The notes below the pieces were generated by a model that saw only the letters and a list, made by a program, of their open reading frames with translations, made no database searches and had not been told where the DNA came from. A program made the translations under genes and the position numbers. From Topomyia yanbarensis (Eukaryota; Arthropoda; Insecta; Diptera; Culicidae): a stretch of DNA of 64,000 nt. Below, piece after piece: positions 34,549 to 45,430 of this stretch (position 1 is its first letter; each line of letters opens with the position of its first letter). The stretch spans positions 71,795,412-71,859,411 of the forward strand of contig NC_080671.1 of the NCBI RefSeq assembly GCF_030247195.1, in the 5' to 3' direction.

Positions 34549-34753
34549 AGTTTTCTGAAAGATTTTTCAAACCCCAAAAAAGGCAAATGTTAAAATTAAG
34601 ACCTCAATAATCGAAATTGACGAAAAAAATCATTTAATGGTTAAAACGCTCAAATATAACCATTAAATGATTTTTTTTCGTTAATTTCGATTATAGAGGT
34701 CTTAATTTTAACATTTGCCTTTTTTGGGGTTAGAAAAATCTGTTTCAGAAAAC
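34549..34753. repeat. Inverted repeat of two SINE 3' ends, 13-nt loop
   Basis: The left arm (34549-34643) and right arm (34657-34753) are near-perfect reverse complements separated by only AAACGCTCAAATA. Shared motifs include GGCAAATGTTAAAATTAAGA and CATTTAATGGTTA. Both arms are 3' parts of the Feilai-like SINE, arranged tail to tail; transcription across it would give a long hairpin. Confidence 0.85.
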
Positions 34754-34850
34754 TCCCCAAACCTATGGATGGGGTTAGGATTCGAACCCAGGTGAGGTGT
34801 GTACAAGGCAATAGATTTAATGAAATAAATTTCGTTAATCGCAATTGTGA
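34657..34850 (-). mobile_element. tRNA-headed SINE (Feilai-like), minus strand
   Basis: On the minus strand GGGTTCGAATCC is a perfect pol III B box, followed by CTAACCCCA...ATAGGTT and a TTTTCTAACCCC...GGCAAATG...ACCTCTATAATCG tail shared with 41783-41945. The A-box end is degenerate. Its tail forms the right arm of the inverted repeat. Confidence 0.75.
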
Positions 34851-34869
34851 CAATTGTCATGGCATAGTT

Positions 34870-35580
34870 ATGGTACTCCAATTGCTTTTAATATCGGCGA
34901 TCTCCTACACTTTCTGTTCCATTTTGAGGGCTTTTTATAATCTGCTGAACATGTTCAGCATTTTTATCTAGTTAATCCAAGGTTCTTTACCTCAGAGTAC
35001 ATTTCAATTACTGTTCCGTTGGAATATTTCCTTTTTAGAGTAAATCGAATAATAATTGTTTTGGAGGGAAATCTCTTCGAAGTGAAGTTTAGTGAAGATC
35101 GCATTCTACTTGGTGTAACATAGTCAATTTTTTTTTTCGAGAATTACAACATTGTGTAGAAATCCAATCATTTTGTATCCCATTTCATTCAATGGTTTAA
35201 TTTTCCAGCTCTTCTACAACTAGTGACCACAGTAAGGGCGATAAAACGCCGCCTTAAGGGCATCCCTTATTTGTTTTCATAGTCAGTCAATACTAACACT
35301 TCAATCGTGGGAGTTATTTCACCGTTGAGTGGATCCAAATTATTGTGTAATTATCAAACGCATGATTTTAGGTAGCAATCCTTATAGAAATATGAAATTA
35401 TTGACAGCTCCTTCTATGTTTAGAAAAGTTGCAATATAGATATTTTCTGGCTGGATAGAATTTTTTAGTCTTCCAACAAATATGTGTGATGCATCTATTG
35501 ATGAAAAAATGTGGACTACCGATATTATCTCCCTGGCAAGTCACCAGTCTTCAGATCGAGCAGTATACATCTATTAAGAT
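34870..35580 (-). pseudogene. Decayed non-LTR reverse transcriptase fragment
   Basis: Reading the minus strand across frameshifts and stops gives, in order, an INIEGAVNN-like motif (35370-35440) matching the DIEGAFDN of LOA/R1-type reverse transcriptases, then KGCP-stop-GGVLSPLLWSLV (35210-35275), the conserved RT motif with its Q codon turned to a stop, and then VKNLGLT near 34990, matching the VKYLGVT motif downstream of the active site. The catalytic (F/Y)ADD region is not recognisable. Both ends are truncated. It is a dead fragment of a non-LTR element of a different clade from the intact one at 45.4 kb. Confidence 0.75.
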
Positions 35581-35979
35581 GACAATCTAACAGAATCGTT
35601 CGAGGGAAGTTTCCTGAGGACGAATAGCACGAAACATATTTGTACGCGCTCTAGAACACTTCTGATCAGGGCGCAGTGAAGTGACTGGTGCGTTGGATTC
35701 ATCGAAGTCTGCAGTATTCTGTTTAAACAATCCTTTTGTGCCCTTGTTATATCCAGCACTTCCTCACGAATTGCGTTCATCTGTTGCCTAAATTACATAA
35801 ACACTTAGAAAAAATCGTGTGTCTCCTGACCCTGACACATATGACTATCACAAATGACATAGCGTTTGTTCTTGATTTTATTTATTCATGGTTTTATGGT
35901 TTTCTGGTGTATGTTTCACGAGCTTTTATATGAGAACGTGATCAATGCACTATGAATCAGGAACTAGAGAACGGAGTAA

Positions 35980-36450
35980 AATCAGATCCATGAATAATAT
36001 TTCGAATTTCGTGCAATAGTTCACGTGAAGTTATTGAAACCAAGGGCTCAGTTGCTTCAACTATGAACAAGATGTCGTAAGTGTAAATGATTAGGGGTAT
36101 CTTCTAAATTCGTGAACATATTCACGACCAAGTAGAATGGAACTTGGTTAATATACTACAAGTCGAGAACCAGTTCATGACACAAACATGTATCCATCAA
36201 TAATATTATGACTTCCGTGAAATTGTTCAGGTGAAAAGGTTAGGACCTAGCACAACGTGCATATTATCAGAACTATGAAAATGGAAACTTATTTTATGGG
36301 TTTGTATCATAACCAATTTACTATGAATCACGAATCCGATCATAAGGGATAGTTGTACCCAAGAATAATATTCTGAATTCTATGAAATAGTGCACGAGAA
36401 AATACCAAGACTGTTTTGATGAACACGAAAAACCATGAAAACCAAAAGTT
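35980..36450. repeat. Three diverged tandem units with AATAATATT...GTGAA core
   Basis: GAATAATATTTCGAATTTCG (near 35994), its variant at 36199 and another at 36362 are each followed by AATAGTTCACGTGAA-like sequence and ACCAAGG-like sequence. Spacings are about 205 and 165 bp. No function is inferred. The flanks 35581-35979 and 36451-36675 hold nothing recognisable. Confidence 0.5.
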
Positions 36451-37084
36451 TTCCCTAATCATTATTTTATGATTTTATTAGAAATGATGAAACAATTAAA
36501 ATGTTAAAATACTTTAGCGTGTAGTTTCAAATGGATACGTCTCGATTTATGTTTGCTTGGATTTCGGTACCTTGGTTTCGACAACAAATAGAAAATGTTC
36601 GAAATGTGTAAAAAAATTACAAGTCGATTTCAGAAAGTGTACAGAACAGGAAACCCAAATTCGCCAAATAATTATTTATTTGGCAAGCGAACTGCGGATG
36701 TTAAGCCGTGTGGTGTCCGGCGGGCTGAAATCTTTTTGCGCTATTTCAGCCAAGAATAGAACCTCTGGGAACTGCTCCCATGTCGTAAGAGGCGACTAAC
36801 AACATGCTAGAAGTTCCTAGGTCGAGGTATTGCTCCGTACCGAAGACTTAACCTGGGCGGACCTTAAGGTTCAGGGTTGTTAATCGATAATTAATCGTCA
36901 TCGTCGATAACGTTAACCACCCGTCAACGTCATCGGAAACTCCGTTAACGATAATGTATCGTTGGATTCATCGTCATCATCGATAATTCATCGGTGGTTA
37001 TCGCGATACATTTTGCGTCACTTTCCCGTTTATTGGAGTTGAAGTTGATGCGGTTAAATTTCAATTGTTTAGAGATAAATAACT

Positions 37085-37350
37085 ATTGAAGTACATGTTG
37101 TTGGCAGTTGAAAATCAATAGTTTGGACATTTTCTAAGCATAGGGGTGGGGGGGGGGGGGGGTCCGACGATGTGTCAAAATCGAATTTTTTGTCAACTTT
37201 TCGGGAGCGTTTTATATTGAAGGGAAAGTTATTGGCAGTTGACAATCAATAGTTTTGGACATTTTCAATACACAGGAGATTCGACGATGTGTGAAAATAG
37301 ATTTTGTTCAACTTTTGGGGAAAGTTTATTATATTGAAAAAGCTATTGGT
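37085..37350. repeat. ~120-135 bp tandem repeat with a 15-G run
   Basis: ATTGAA...TTGGCAGTTGA(A/C)AATCAATAGTTT...GACGATGTGT units start near 37085 and 37216, with a third partial unit near 37335. The first unit carries GGGGT followed by 15 consecutive Gs (37148-37162), capable of forming a G-quadruplex. The second unit has no G run at that place. Confidence 0.7.
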
Positions 37351-37366
37351 AAGTGAATAATCAGCT

Positions 37367-38280
37367 CCAATAAGACTTTAATTTGACTAGTATCGATGAA
37401 CGCGGATCAATACGTACTGAAAATTCGCCGCGTCTGTTTTAATGAATCTAATTTCAAGTTCCGTTTTTGGTAACAAGCCCGTCCATCAGGTTAACGATCC
37501 TTTGTATTTCCCTTCAATGTTCGATATAATCGTTCGTATACATGTATTTCACAAACAATCCGATATTAGAATCAGGAAACACTTTCGCTGATTTATAACA
37601 TCTAGAGCTATCATAACTCTTTGTCTGTATAACGTGTTATCACTCGATAGTTTGCAACCCAAAAAATATATCGTAGAGAAGGAATAGCGAAGTTAGTCTA
37701 AATAATGTCGCAATAAATAGTGATCCGGCCCATTAAGCAGATAAGATTAGTTTTTCTGGGCAATACTCCCACGATCGGCTGTGTGGAGTTGAAATTGCTT
37801 TTGTTTAAAAAACTTAGGATACTCTCGGTAGCCGGCTACCCAGATTTTAAAATAACAAAAAACTAAACAAGATCTTTTTCGAGCGATCGTGTTTTCGAAA
37901 ACTAACTGAACTACAAACTAAGGGATCATCCATAAATGACGTAGCATTATATGGAAGAGGGGAGAGTTTTGCATTTTGAGATGATGTGTGACGACGGGAG
38001 GGAGGGGGTCATGTCAGGCTATGTAGCTTTTTCAAAGGGGAATAACTAACATCGGTTTTTATTTAAAAAAAAATCACGGGGACAGGGGGGGGGAGAGTTA
38101 CCGTCGAGCTACGTAATTACCAGGGGGTATTTAGAGGTTTGTGACGAAATGCTACGATGGGGGTGGTAAAAATTACTCAAAAAATGCTACCTCATTTATG
38201 GATGATCCCTAATAAACTATGCTTTACAGGTCGCATCGCTTGCTTGGAGCGAATCCTAGACCCTATTTCCTTCCAAACCA
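37367..38280. repeat. Dispersed repeat E, copy 1, with nested MITE
   Basis: The copy matches 55661-56190 in the same orientation, from CCAATAAGACTTTAAT to GACC(C/T)TATTTCCTT. It has about 130 bp near 37640-37740 not found in copy 2, and the MITE at 37922-38209. A palindromic TAGCCGGCTA motif occurs here and again at 38441 and 38523, suggesting related sequence continues beyond the matched part. Confidence 0.8.
37922..38209. mobile_element. 288-bp PIF/Harbinger-like MITE, TAA duplication
   Basis: The ends GGGATCATCCATAAATGACG and TCATTTATGGATGATCCC are inverted repeats. TAA flanks both ends (37919-37921 and 38210-38212). Repeat E copy 2 (56130) has a single TAA at this place, giving a verified empty site. 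A 3-bp TWA duplication with GGG ends fits PIF/Harbinger. The interior is GC-rich with G runs. Confidence 0.85.
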
Positions 38281-38567
38281 CCAACTCCGCGACACCTATG
38301 GAAGAGTCTGATGAACCTTCGGTATAAGATTCCTCATTTTATTCAAACGATCGCCGGGTAAAATCAGCACCGACACGATAGAAACCATGAATAAATTCGT
38401 CGCGTGATTGAATATTATTAAAAAATATAAGCAGTGCTCCTTATAGCCGGCTATCCGGAGTTCAAGTTGCTTATTTTGCTAATCGTATTAATACAACAAA
38501 TGATAAATTTCCCAAATTCTCGGCAGCCGGCTGCCCAGAGCAATTATTACATGATAACGCTATTGGC

Positions 38568-38866
38568 ACACTTACTAACAACTCTCCCCTTCCCGTGATA
38601 CATGTGGAGATGCAGAGGATTCCTCGGTCTCTAGTAGCAACATGTATCGGACTAACATTCCTTCCTTTCCCAGAAGATCTGCATTCGGACGTGGCCGGCG
38701 TCGGTATTGATCAGCATGCAGGGATCGGAATAGATTGTACAATGTGGCTCATCATGTTATTCCCAAGCATGGTGTTCCAATCAACATTTTGCAACCTAAT
38801 TTGGTTCTGGTCAATAACGGAGTAGCAGCTACGGGCGATCTCTTATGCTTATGCTTATGCTTATGC
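38568..38866 (+). mobile_element. SINE 3' body with (CTTATG)n tail
   Basis: The sequence from ACTTACTAACAAC through CCCGTGATACATGTGGAG, TATCGGACTAACATTCC and CGGACGTGGCCGGCG matches the second half of the SINEs at 14369 and 62569. The tail is (CTTATG)n rather than (AAGCTC)n. It forms the 3' end of the composite retroposon. Confidence 0.75.
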
Positions 38867-38892
38867 TTATTTGGCAAGCGAACTGCGGATGT

Positions 38893-39629
38893 GACAATTT
38901 GACTCCTCATCATATCTAATCGTCCGTAAACGGAATGATTAAGACTGATACAGAAACAAATAACCTTGGTTTTGCACCGAAAGAAGATCAACCCTCTAAA
39001 ATCACTAGAGATTTGTCATATCATAGTATTTTGGACCACAATGAAAGCAAGAATACCTCAAAAATGATGGAAGAATAATTAAAGGGGTTAGACTACTGTA
39101 TGATTTCGAATAGTTTTGTTTAATATTTAAATTGTTATGCACTTATTTGTTGTTTAATTTTAAACACATTTAAAACTATGTTACTACTTTTGGGTTGACT
39201 ACCAAGAATCGCCATAGATTAGCTACGCAACTTTTCTTAAATAAAACTGAAACTACTTTAAGGTGTACTGTATAGTGCGAAAAAGTAGGCATATCTCGAA
39301 TTTTTTTTTGACATAATAAATAGGTGAATCGAGATTTTGTTAAATGCTTTTTATAATATTAGTAATGAATCACACAAAATAATTTTTTCGAGCAATTTCA
39401 TCACAAGATGGCGGCTGTGAAACATTTTCCCCCATGGTCGTTTTTGGAAGCGGTCCACGGCCGGAAATCTATCTCCCGTAATTTTAAACCTAGAGCCTAA
39501 AACGAATGTTTTTCTGATTCCTTCTGTCTATAGCAAACGACGTACGTATACAGATATTTAGATTTAACACGAAATTGTGCACTTTTGAATAAAAAAAATG
39601 TCATAAAAATCAACAAAAAATAGTTAATT
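38893..39629. other. AT-rich spacer without recognisable features
   Basis: No frame, promoter or repeat was recognised. Confidence 0.5.
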
Positions 39630-41045
39630 AAAAAACCTGTTTTAATCCACCTAGCGGTGCAATTGTGCCTTTCTCAATCATGAACACGAGAATGTTTGCG
39701 TTGTTTATATTCATTAAAAGCTTTCAGATGCATATATTACATTTTATTATTATACATGACATGACAACTATATACAAGAAAATAAATCATTGTTCGAGTT
39801 CCAAAATTTTGTAAAAGAAAAAAAACAGCCACGGTAATATTGAACTGAAAAAAGATGCGAAATCGGCAAAGTCCCAAAAAGTCAATTTTTATGAAAAATT
39901 CGTTTTTGTGATAACATAAAATCTCGACGTTTCATGCATTTTAAAGATGTTTGGCATCAAAAATACGAATTCGATTTCTGAAATTTCATGGGGTCCCCCT
40001 TTTGAAAAAAATTTTGAGTTCCGGCTTATATGGGAATTTCATATGTGACCGGACGGTTCAGTCTATATTTCCGGAAGCATATAAGCGATCCGTGCGAAAT
40101 TTGACAGACATCTGTGGGAATAATATTGCTATCATTTGGGACTAAGTTTGTGAAAATCAGCCCAACCATTTCCGAGAAACTGATATGAGTTTGCTAATTT
40201 TGAAAGATGGCCGCTTTTTCCGGGCACTTCCGAAACCGTCTATGGTGGTCAATGTAGTCAACGAAAGTTTGTTTGGCCGTCGGTGACCTAGAACTGCAAA
40301 TTTAAGTTGTTTGAGAGACATTTTAGCGAAATTTTTACCTTTTTTGCTTTCATCGGAGTATCGGTTTGAATCATAATTTGCTATGTGATCGCACGCCACA
40401 ACCCGTAACTCCGGAACCGAAAGTCGGTTGGGGATAAAATTTAATAGCCATTTACGGGGACGCAACATCTTTCATTCGAGACTAAGTTTGATTCGGTCTA
40501 GCCATCTCCAAGAAACCGATGTGAATGTTATTCTGAATTTGGATACTTCCGCCGGGGCTTCCGGAACCGATGATGGTGGCCAATGTGACCAAAAAGACTT
40601 TGAATGGCTGTTAATGACCTAGAATTACAAATCGAAGCAGTTGCGGTCATATTTTGGAAAAATTTTCACCATTATACATTCATTGCAGAATTTATTAAAA
40701 TCGACATTTTCTGCGTGTTCGTACTCATCACCCTGTGATTCCGGAACGGAAAGTCGGATCCATTAGAAATTCAATAGCAGCCTATGGGAACGTTGCACCT
40801 TTCATTTGTGACTAAGTTTGTGAAAATCGGTTCAGCCATCTCTGAGAAAAGTGAGTGAGATTGTGTTCGCGTACACACACAGAAGCACATACACACACAT
40901 ACATACACACATACATACACACACAGACATTTTCCGAACTCGACGAACTGAATCGAATGGTATATGTCACTCGGCCCTCCGGGCCTCCGTTAAAAAGTCG
41001 GTTTTCAGAGCAATTGCAATACCTTTCTATTGAGAAAGGCAAAAA
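39630..41045. repeat. Repeat family B, copy 2 (~1.4 kb, most complete)
   Basis: It runs from AAAAAACCTGTTTTAATCC to ATTGAGAAAGGCAAAAA. GCCTTTCTCAAT (39667-39678) and ATTGAGAAAGGC (41029-41040) are an exact inverted pair near the ends. Several internal blocks start with CCGGAAC and ATGGTGGTCAATGT, as if built from diverged internal repeats. Frames of up to 108 codons are in different phases and are not conserved between copies, so it is non-coding. A (CA)n/(CATA)n tract lies at 40872-40925. Confidence 0.8.
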
Positions 41046-41782
41046 GTTAAGCAATAAAAATATAAAATCCTACGTACGTCGCTGGCGAAATCAATTTCGA
41101 ATGTACTGTGTAAATTTGAAAGCAATCAAAAATCATTCGTTCGTGTTACGTTTCCGGCCAGCTCATAGAAAGTGGTTTTGAGAAAAACGCCGTTAAAGTT
41201 TTCAGTACGCACGTGGTATACATAAGAGGTGTTGCGGTAGAATTGAAAATCTGAACATTTATGTATTGTTTTCGTCTTCCATATTTTGGGCTATCATTTT
41301 TAACATCCTTAAGCACATTTTAGACTAATAAATACAAAATCGATTTGTTTAAAATTCTACAGTGGTGTAACCCATTCACATAATTCAATCTGCTCTCCCA
41401 CCAAAATCTTTCAGTATGCAAAAACAAAATTAAGTTTGCCCGTGCTTTCGAAATACCCACAGAAGCAGGCTGTCAGCTGCCTTAATGATACAAAATGCAT
41501 CAAGTATATCCCAAAACGAAAATTATGGGCAAAAAGACTCATTACTCTACGTACCTACACATCGTAGACAACATTTTGACATGACATCCCCTCGTATCGT
41601 CACCATAAAACACAAGCATAAAAATAAATTTATTTGTCCCAGCTCAAACGCACAAGCGACGCACATACGTTGTACCTTGCAGTGGTTAACTCAATCTAAA
41701 ACCAACTCACTTCGCAAATCATCGTGTGTACACGACTAGCACCTATCCTATTTCTTTACTCGTGCATGTATGCATACAGCAG
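41046..41782. other. Spacer without recognisable features
   Basis: One 84-codon plus-strand frame (41485-41739) has no recognisable domain. Confidence 0.4.
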
Positions 41783-41945
41783 AGAGGGGGAGATAGCTTA
41801 GTTGGTGAATCGATTGCCTTGTACGCAGCTCACATGGGTTCGATTCGCAAACCCGCACATAGGGTTAGAGATTTTTCTAAAGAGATTTTTGTAACCCGAA
41901 TAAAGAGGCTAATGACACTAAAGGTAAATCCTTTATATTCAAAAC
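41783..41945 (+). mobile_element. tRNA-headed SINE (Feilai-like), best copy
   Basis: The head has an A box TAGCTTAGTTGG (41794-41805) and a B box GGTTCGATTCG (41837-41847), 31 nt apart, as in a tRNA gene. It continues with AGAGATTTTTCTAAAG, GTAACCCGAATAAAGAGG and AATGACACTAAAGG. A genuine tRNA is excluded because no cloverleaf with a paired acceptor stem closes. No target duplication was found. Confidence 0.8.
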
Positions 41946-43991
41946 AACAAAACACACAGAAGGATGAAGAGCATACGATAAACTGGGAATTCAGCGTGGA
42001 AACGAGAGGTACTGTCACCCGAAAAACTTGTCCACGGCTTAAACGTTTTCGGGTACCGCCTATTGTACCATCCGGACGTTATAGTCATGATATTGCTCGT
42101 TTGACATGAGAGCAACAAAAGATTCAAACAGATACGTGGTACCTCTATTTATAACCTCTAGTATTTGATTGAGATAAGTAGATGCTTTCTTTTGACGGCT
42201 ATGCTTGCTGAGATTCATGAATGCTAATTTTCCCCTTTTCATGAACTTCTCAGTTTCATCGATTTTTAGTAGATTACTTTTATTGCATAAACATTAAATT
42301 ACTACAAATATCTAAGTTAGGCGTTTCTGAATCGGCTGGTGTATACATGAACAAAAGCCATCTAGTAATAGCGGAGTTATAAGAGCGTTAACCGTACATA
42401 ATGCATTACATAGGAGATATTTTGGATTTTAGAATAACACCTTGCCCTACATAGTGGAGTAAGGCATTTTTAAGAACATTATACGAACGAGCCACAATAT
42501 AGCTTTTACGCCACACACCCTTTTCCCTGCCCAACCATGTATCTGACATGAGCAAATATAAAAATACATTTTTCACCTTGCCGATGTGTCACGAAACTTT
42601 TACTTGAGGAAGCTAGAACATTTTGCTATACAATCAACACGAGATTTTGACGGAATGCAATCATACCTCTTCACTTAGGGTTTCTTTTCGAAACACTCTT
42701 ATTTTTCTTCTTCTCATTTTCATTACACTTTTTCAAATGAACTTTAATCACACACCACTGCAAAAATCATTCGCGAAACTTTAATCGTTTACTAACTAAA
42801 CTTCAAATGTTCTGCCACTGTGCAGATGACCGAAGGAAAATGTCCGAAAACTTTCAGTAGTGCGTTTTAATTTTCATTTATTAGAATTCCATTTATTCCA
42901 ATGTAAACAAGTGAGTCGGTAACTAGCAACAAGCATGCGTTCCTGGCTTCCACATATCTTCACCTTTATGTCAAAAACTGTCAGTTGAGACGCATGGTTA
43001 TTACTGAGATTAACTTTGCATAATAATTTTATGGCTGTAGAGTGGTTTCTCAGATAGTGAAGTATCCAGATTGTTTATAATTATGTTTTCAGCGTATTGA
43101 AATATGTCATTAACTGTTTCTGAGACTATTTCTTGATAACTTACGCAGTAGGTTGGTAAAACCAGTGAAACAGCACTGACTTACCGCAAATACTTGTCTA
43201 CTGTGGCTAAAGTTTGTCGTGCATCTGAAAAAGTAGATTAGTGGTTAGCTGGTTGTGTCCTGGGACGGGACATGCGAAGACGGTCTTCTTTTTCCCTCTC
43301 GGTTTTGTTGTTATTTTGCAAGGAAAAGTTCGCTCACAATATAATTTCAAGCAAAGGTCAATGATAGAGCTGTGCAGATGAGGTACAGAGTTGTGCCGAT
43401 GATGTAAGGAAAATGATGTAGCTTTCACATGACACAAAATAATGTTATCATTCATATGAATAATCTGATTATAGCTTCATTATCCGTAACTGTCAAGTAG
43501 TAGAGTTTTGTACCTATTTTTATCTAGAGACATTAATTTTTACCTAGAGCCGAAAATTAAATAACTGCTTACAAGAATTTTGAATTTGTCTTGTCATAGA
43601 CTAATAGATCGCAATCGATTGATCAATTTCACCGATCTGATATAAACAGAGCAATTGCATAACCTGTCTGCTGAGAAAGTTAAACTAATTTCTACGCACA
43701 CATTATTTTCCACAAATTTGAACGAGAGACGCAATGTTTCATAAGTTGTGCAGGTTATTTTTGCTATGGCAACCCAAAATAAGAGGAAAAGAGGCTTCTA
43801 GTTCTAGATTTTCTGTACTCCTTCCTGCGGGAAACGCGGAGACAGGTTACTATGATTATTTAACAGAACTTTGTTGGCTGTTTTTGAATTGACAGAAGTG
43901 TGCTACCACGGCTCTCAGAAGCGAGGCTTGCTACTCCGCGAATTCTGCGGTGACGTCAGAGAAATCGTTGAGATAAACAGACGGATTTCTA
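41946..43991. other. Stretch without a recognisable gene
   Basis: Short frames only (82 codons on the minus strand at 43207-43455 is the longest away from the SINE). GCCACTGTGC at 42814 resembles a Transib terminus but has no partner. Confidence 0.45.
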
Positions 43992-44344
43992 CACCCAGAC
44001 AAATCATGCAGCGAAATTCATAAGAATTACCTTATGATGCATAGAAAAATAACAAAACTATGTTTTCATAAGATGATTATGTAAAAATAAGACTTTATTG
44101 GGTATTGCATACGTTACTCGCTTGAGTTTCATACGAGCATCTTATGATTCACATAAACATAAGAGATATATAATTTTGCCTTATGAAAAATCGAAAATGC
44201 GTTATGGAAAATTAAATCATAGCAAACCGATTTGACGAAATAAAGGCCGCTTCATAAGATAGTCTTATGATTTACATACGTCCTGCTTGTGGCTAAAAAA
44301 TATACGAAATACTTATGAAGTTCACTGTATTTTTTGGCTGAGTG
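43992..44344. mobile_element. 353-bp MITE flanked by TA, rich in CTTATGA/TCATAAG
   Basis: Ends CACCCAGACAAA and TTTTTTGGCTGAGTG are imperfect inverted repeats, with TA at 43990-43991 and 44345-44346. Inside, at least eight copies of CTTATG or CATAAG occur in both orientations, some paired as short palindromes. TA targets suggest Tc1/mariner-type mobilisation, but the superfamily is uncertain. Confidence 0.55.
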
Positions 44345-44887
44345 TAGAAAGTTGATAATTGAAAATATTTAAACTCTTACGGTAAAAACAATGTGCAACG
44401 AATTCTTGACGTAATTTACGCCATAATTACACTAGACACCAGAGGTAAAAATAATCGAAGCTCTTATTTGACGGCTGAAAATGAACCTGTTGCGATTCGC
44501 ATTGAATAGAAAAAAAATATTCCTAATATGCCTATAAAGCATATGAAACAACAATCATCATCGCTTACATTTTGCCAGAGCCTACTTTGATGCGTTTGAT
44601 TCGTTGCTGTACGGTCACTTCGTGTAATAATCGGAACCGAATGAAAAAACGTGGATGGATGAATGGTCGGTTTGTTCGTTTAACGTTTTCAGCTGCGTGC
44701 GGCTGAATATGATCAATTTTAATTCAATGAATTTGAATATTTTAAACTCTGCTGGACACAGTATATAATCAGTGCAGCCATGTGATTAGTAGCGAAATTT
44801 GGGAATTTGACTGCATGTCATAGAAAACATATCTAACAGTTATTTCCTATTCCCAGCATAGGTTTTGGACATCGGCATAGCTTCCTT

Positions 44888-44984
44888 CCCTGGTAACATT
44901 TGAAGTTTTATGGTAGTTTTATAGCCACTCATAAAACATAGATTACCCTTGTAGCGTGCTATAAAACTTTGAATGCTGCTTGGG
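44888..44984. mobile_element. 97-bp palindromic MITE remnant
   Basis: CCCTGGTAACATTTGAAGTT at the left and AACTTTGAATGCTGCTTGGG at the right are imperfect inverted repeats, followed inward by TTATGG/GCTATAA. No duplication is clear. Confidence 0.4.
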
Positions 44985-45416
44985 TTGTGATCTATCAGGT
45001 GCCGATCATTAGGTGGCAGCAAACAAAATATGAATTTTATTTAATTATTTTTATTATTATTTAATGAATTAAAATATCAACAAAAGAACAAATTAATAAA
45101 ATATTCTACAATTACTACTTAAAAATGATTCAATCTACAATTTATTTATCTAACAATCTCCAATCTTATTCACACAAGGTGATGGCAAGTTTTTCATAGT
45201 GTTTAACTAATTTTATGAAATAATTATCTCACTGATTATTCAAAAAATACTCCTCAATATTTTCAATAAACATATTCGGCATTAATTTTTCACTGTCTAA
45301 TATAAATATGCATTTGTCGGTCGCTAAGGTGATCAAACTCACGAATGGAATTATTTGTTTGTTAGAAAATAAAGTAATATTTTTTTAAAATATTATTTTT
45401 TTTCATGAAAATCTAT

Positions 45417-45430
45417 ATAATAAAGCAACA
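45417..45430. repeat. 14-bp target-site duplication, left
   Basis: ATAATAAAGCAACA recurs exactly at 51580-51593. Because the element ends in an A run, the exact border with ATAATAA is ambiguous by a few bases. Confidence 0.9.

Larger units (their letters stand above)
36702..38866 (+). mobile_element. Composite retroposon with 26-bp target duplication
   Basis: A 26-bp direct repeat (36676-36701 and 38867-38892, beginning TTATTTGGCAAGCG) flanks the unit. The head, TAAGCCGTGTGGTGTCCGGC, followed by CATGTCGTAAGAGGCGACT, recurs on the minus strand at 63640-63800. The tail (38568-38866) matches the SINE body of 14369-16480 and ends in a (CTTATG)n hexamer repeat. Between them, 36877-38567 is filled by other repeats. 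The long duplication and simple tail indicate LINE-type retroposition. Whether head and tail belong to one SINE family or a chimera cannot be settled here. Confidence 0.75.

Noticed and set aside
41783..41860. A true tRNA gene
   Set aside because: A and B boxes are present, but no acceptor stem or anticodon arm pairs correctly, and the body continues into a SINE tail found elsewhere in the window.
41726..42109. 127-codon plus-strand gene
   Set aside because: The frame runs through the SINE at 41783-41945 and has no domain.
42814..42823. GCCACTGTGC as a Transib-like terminus
   Set aside because: No CAAAAC octamer at a sensible distance, no partner end and no 5-bp duplication.
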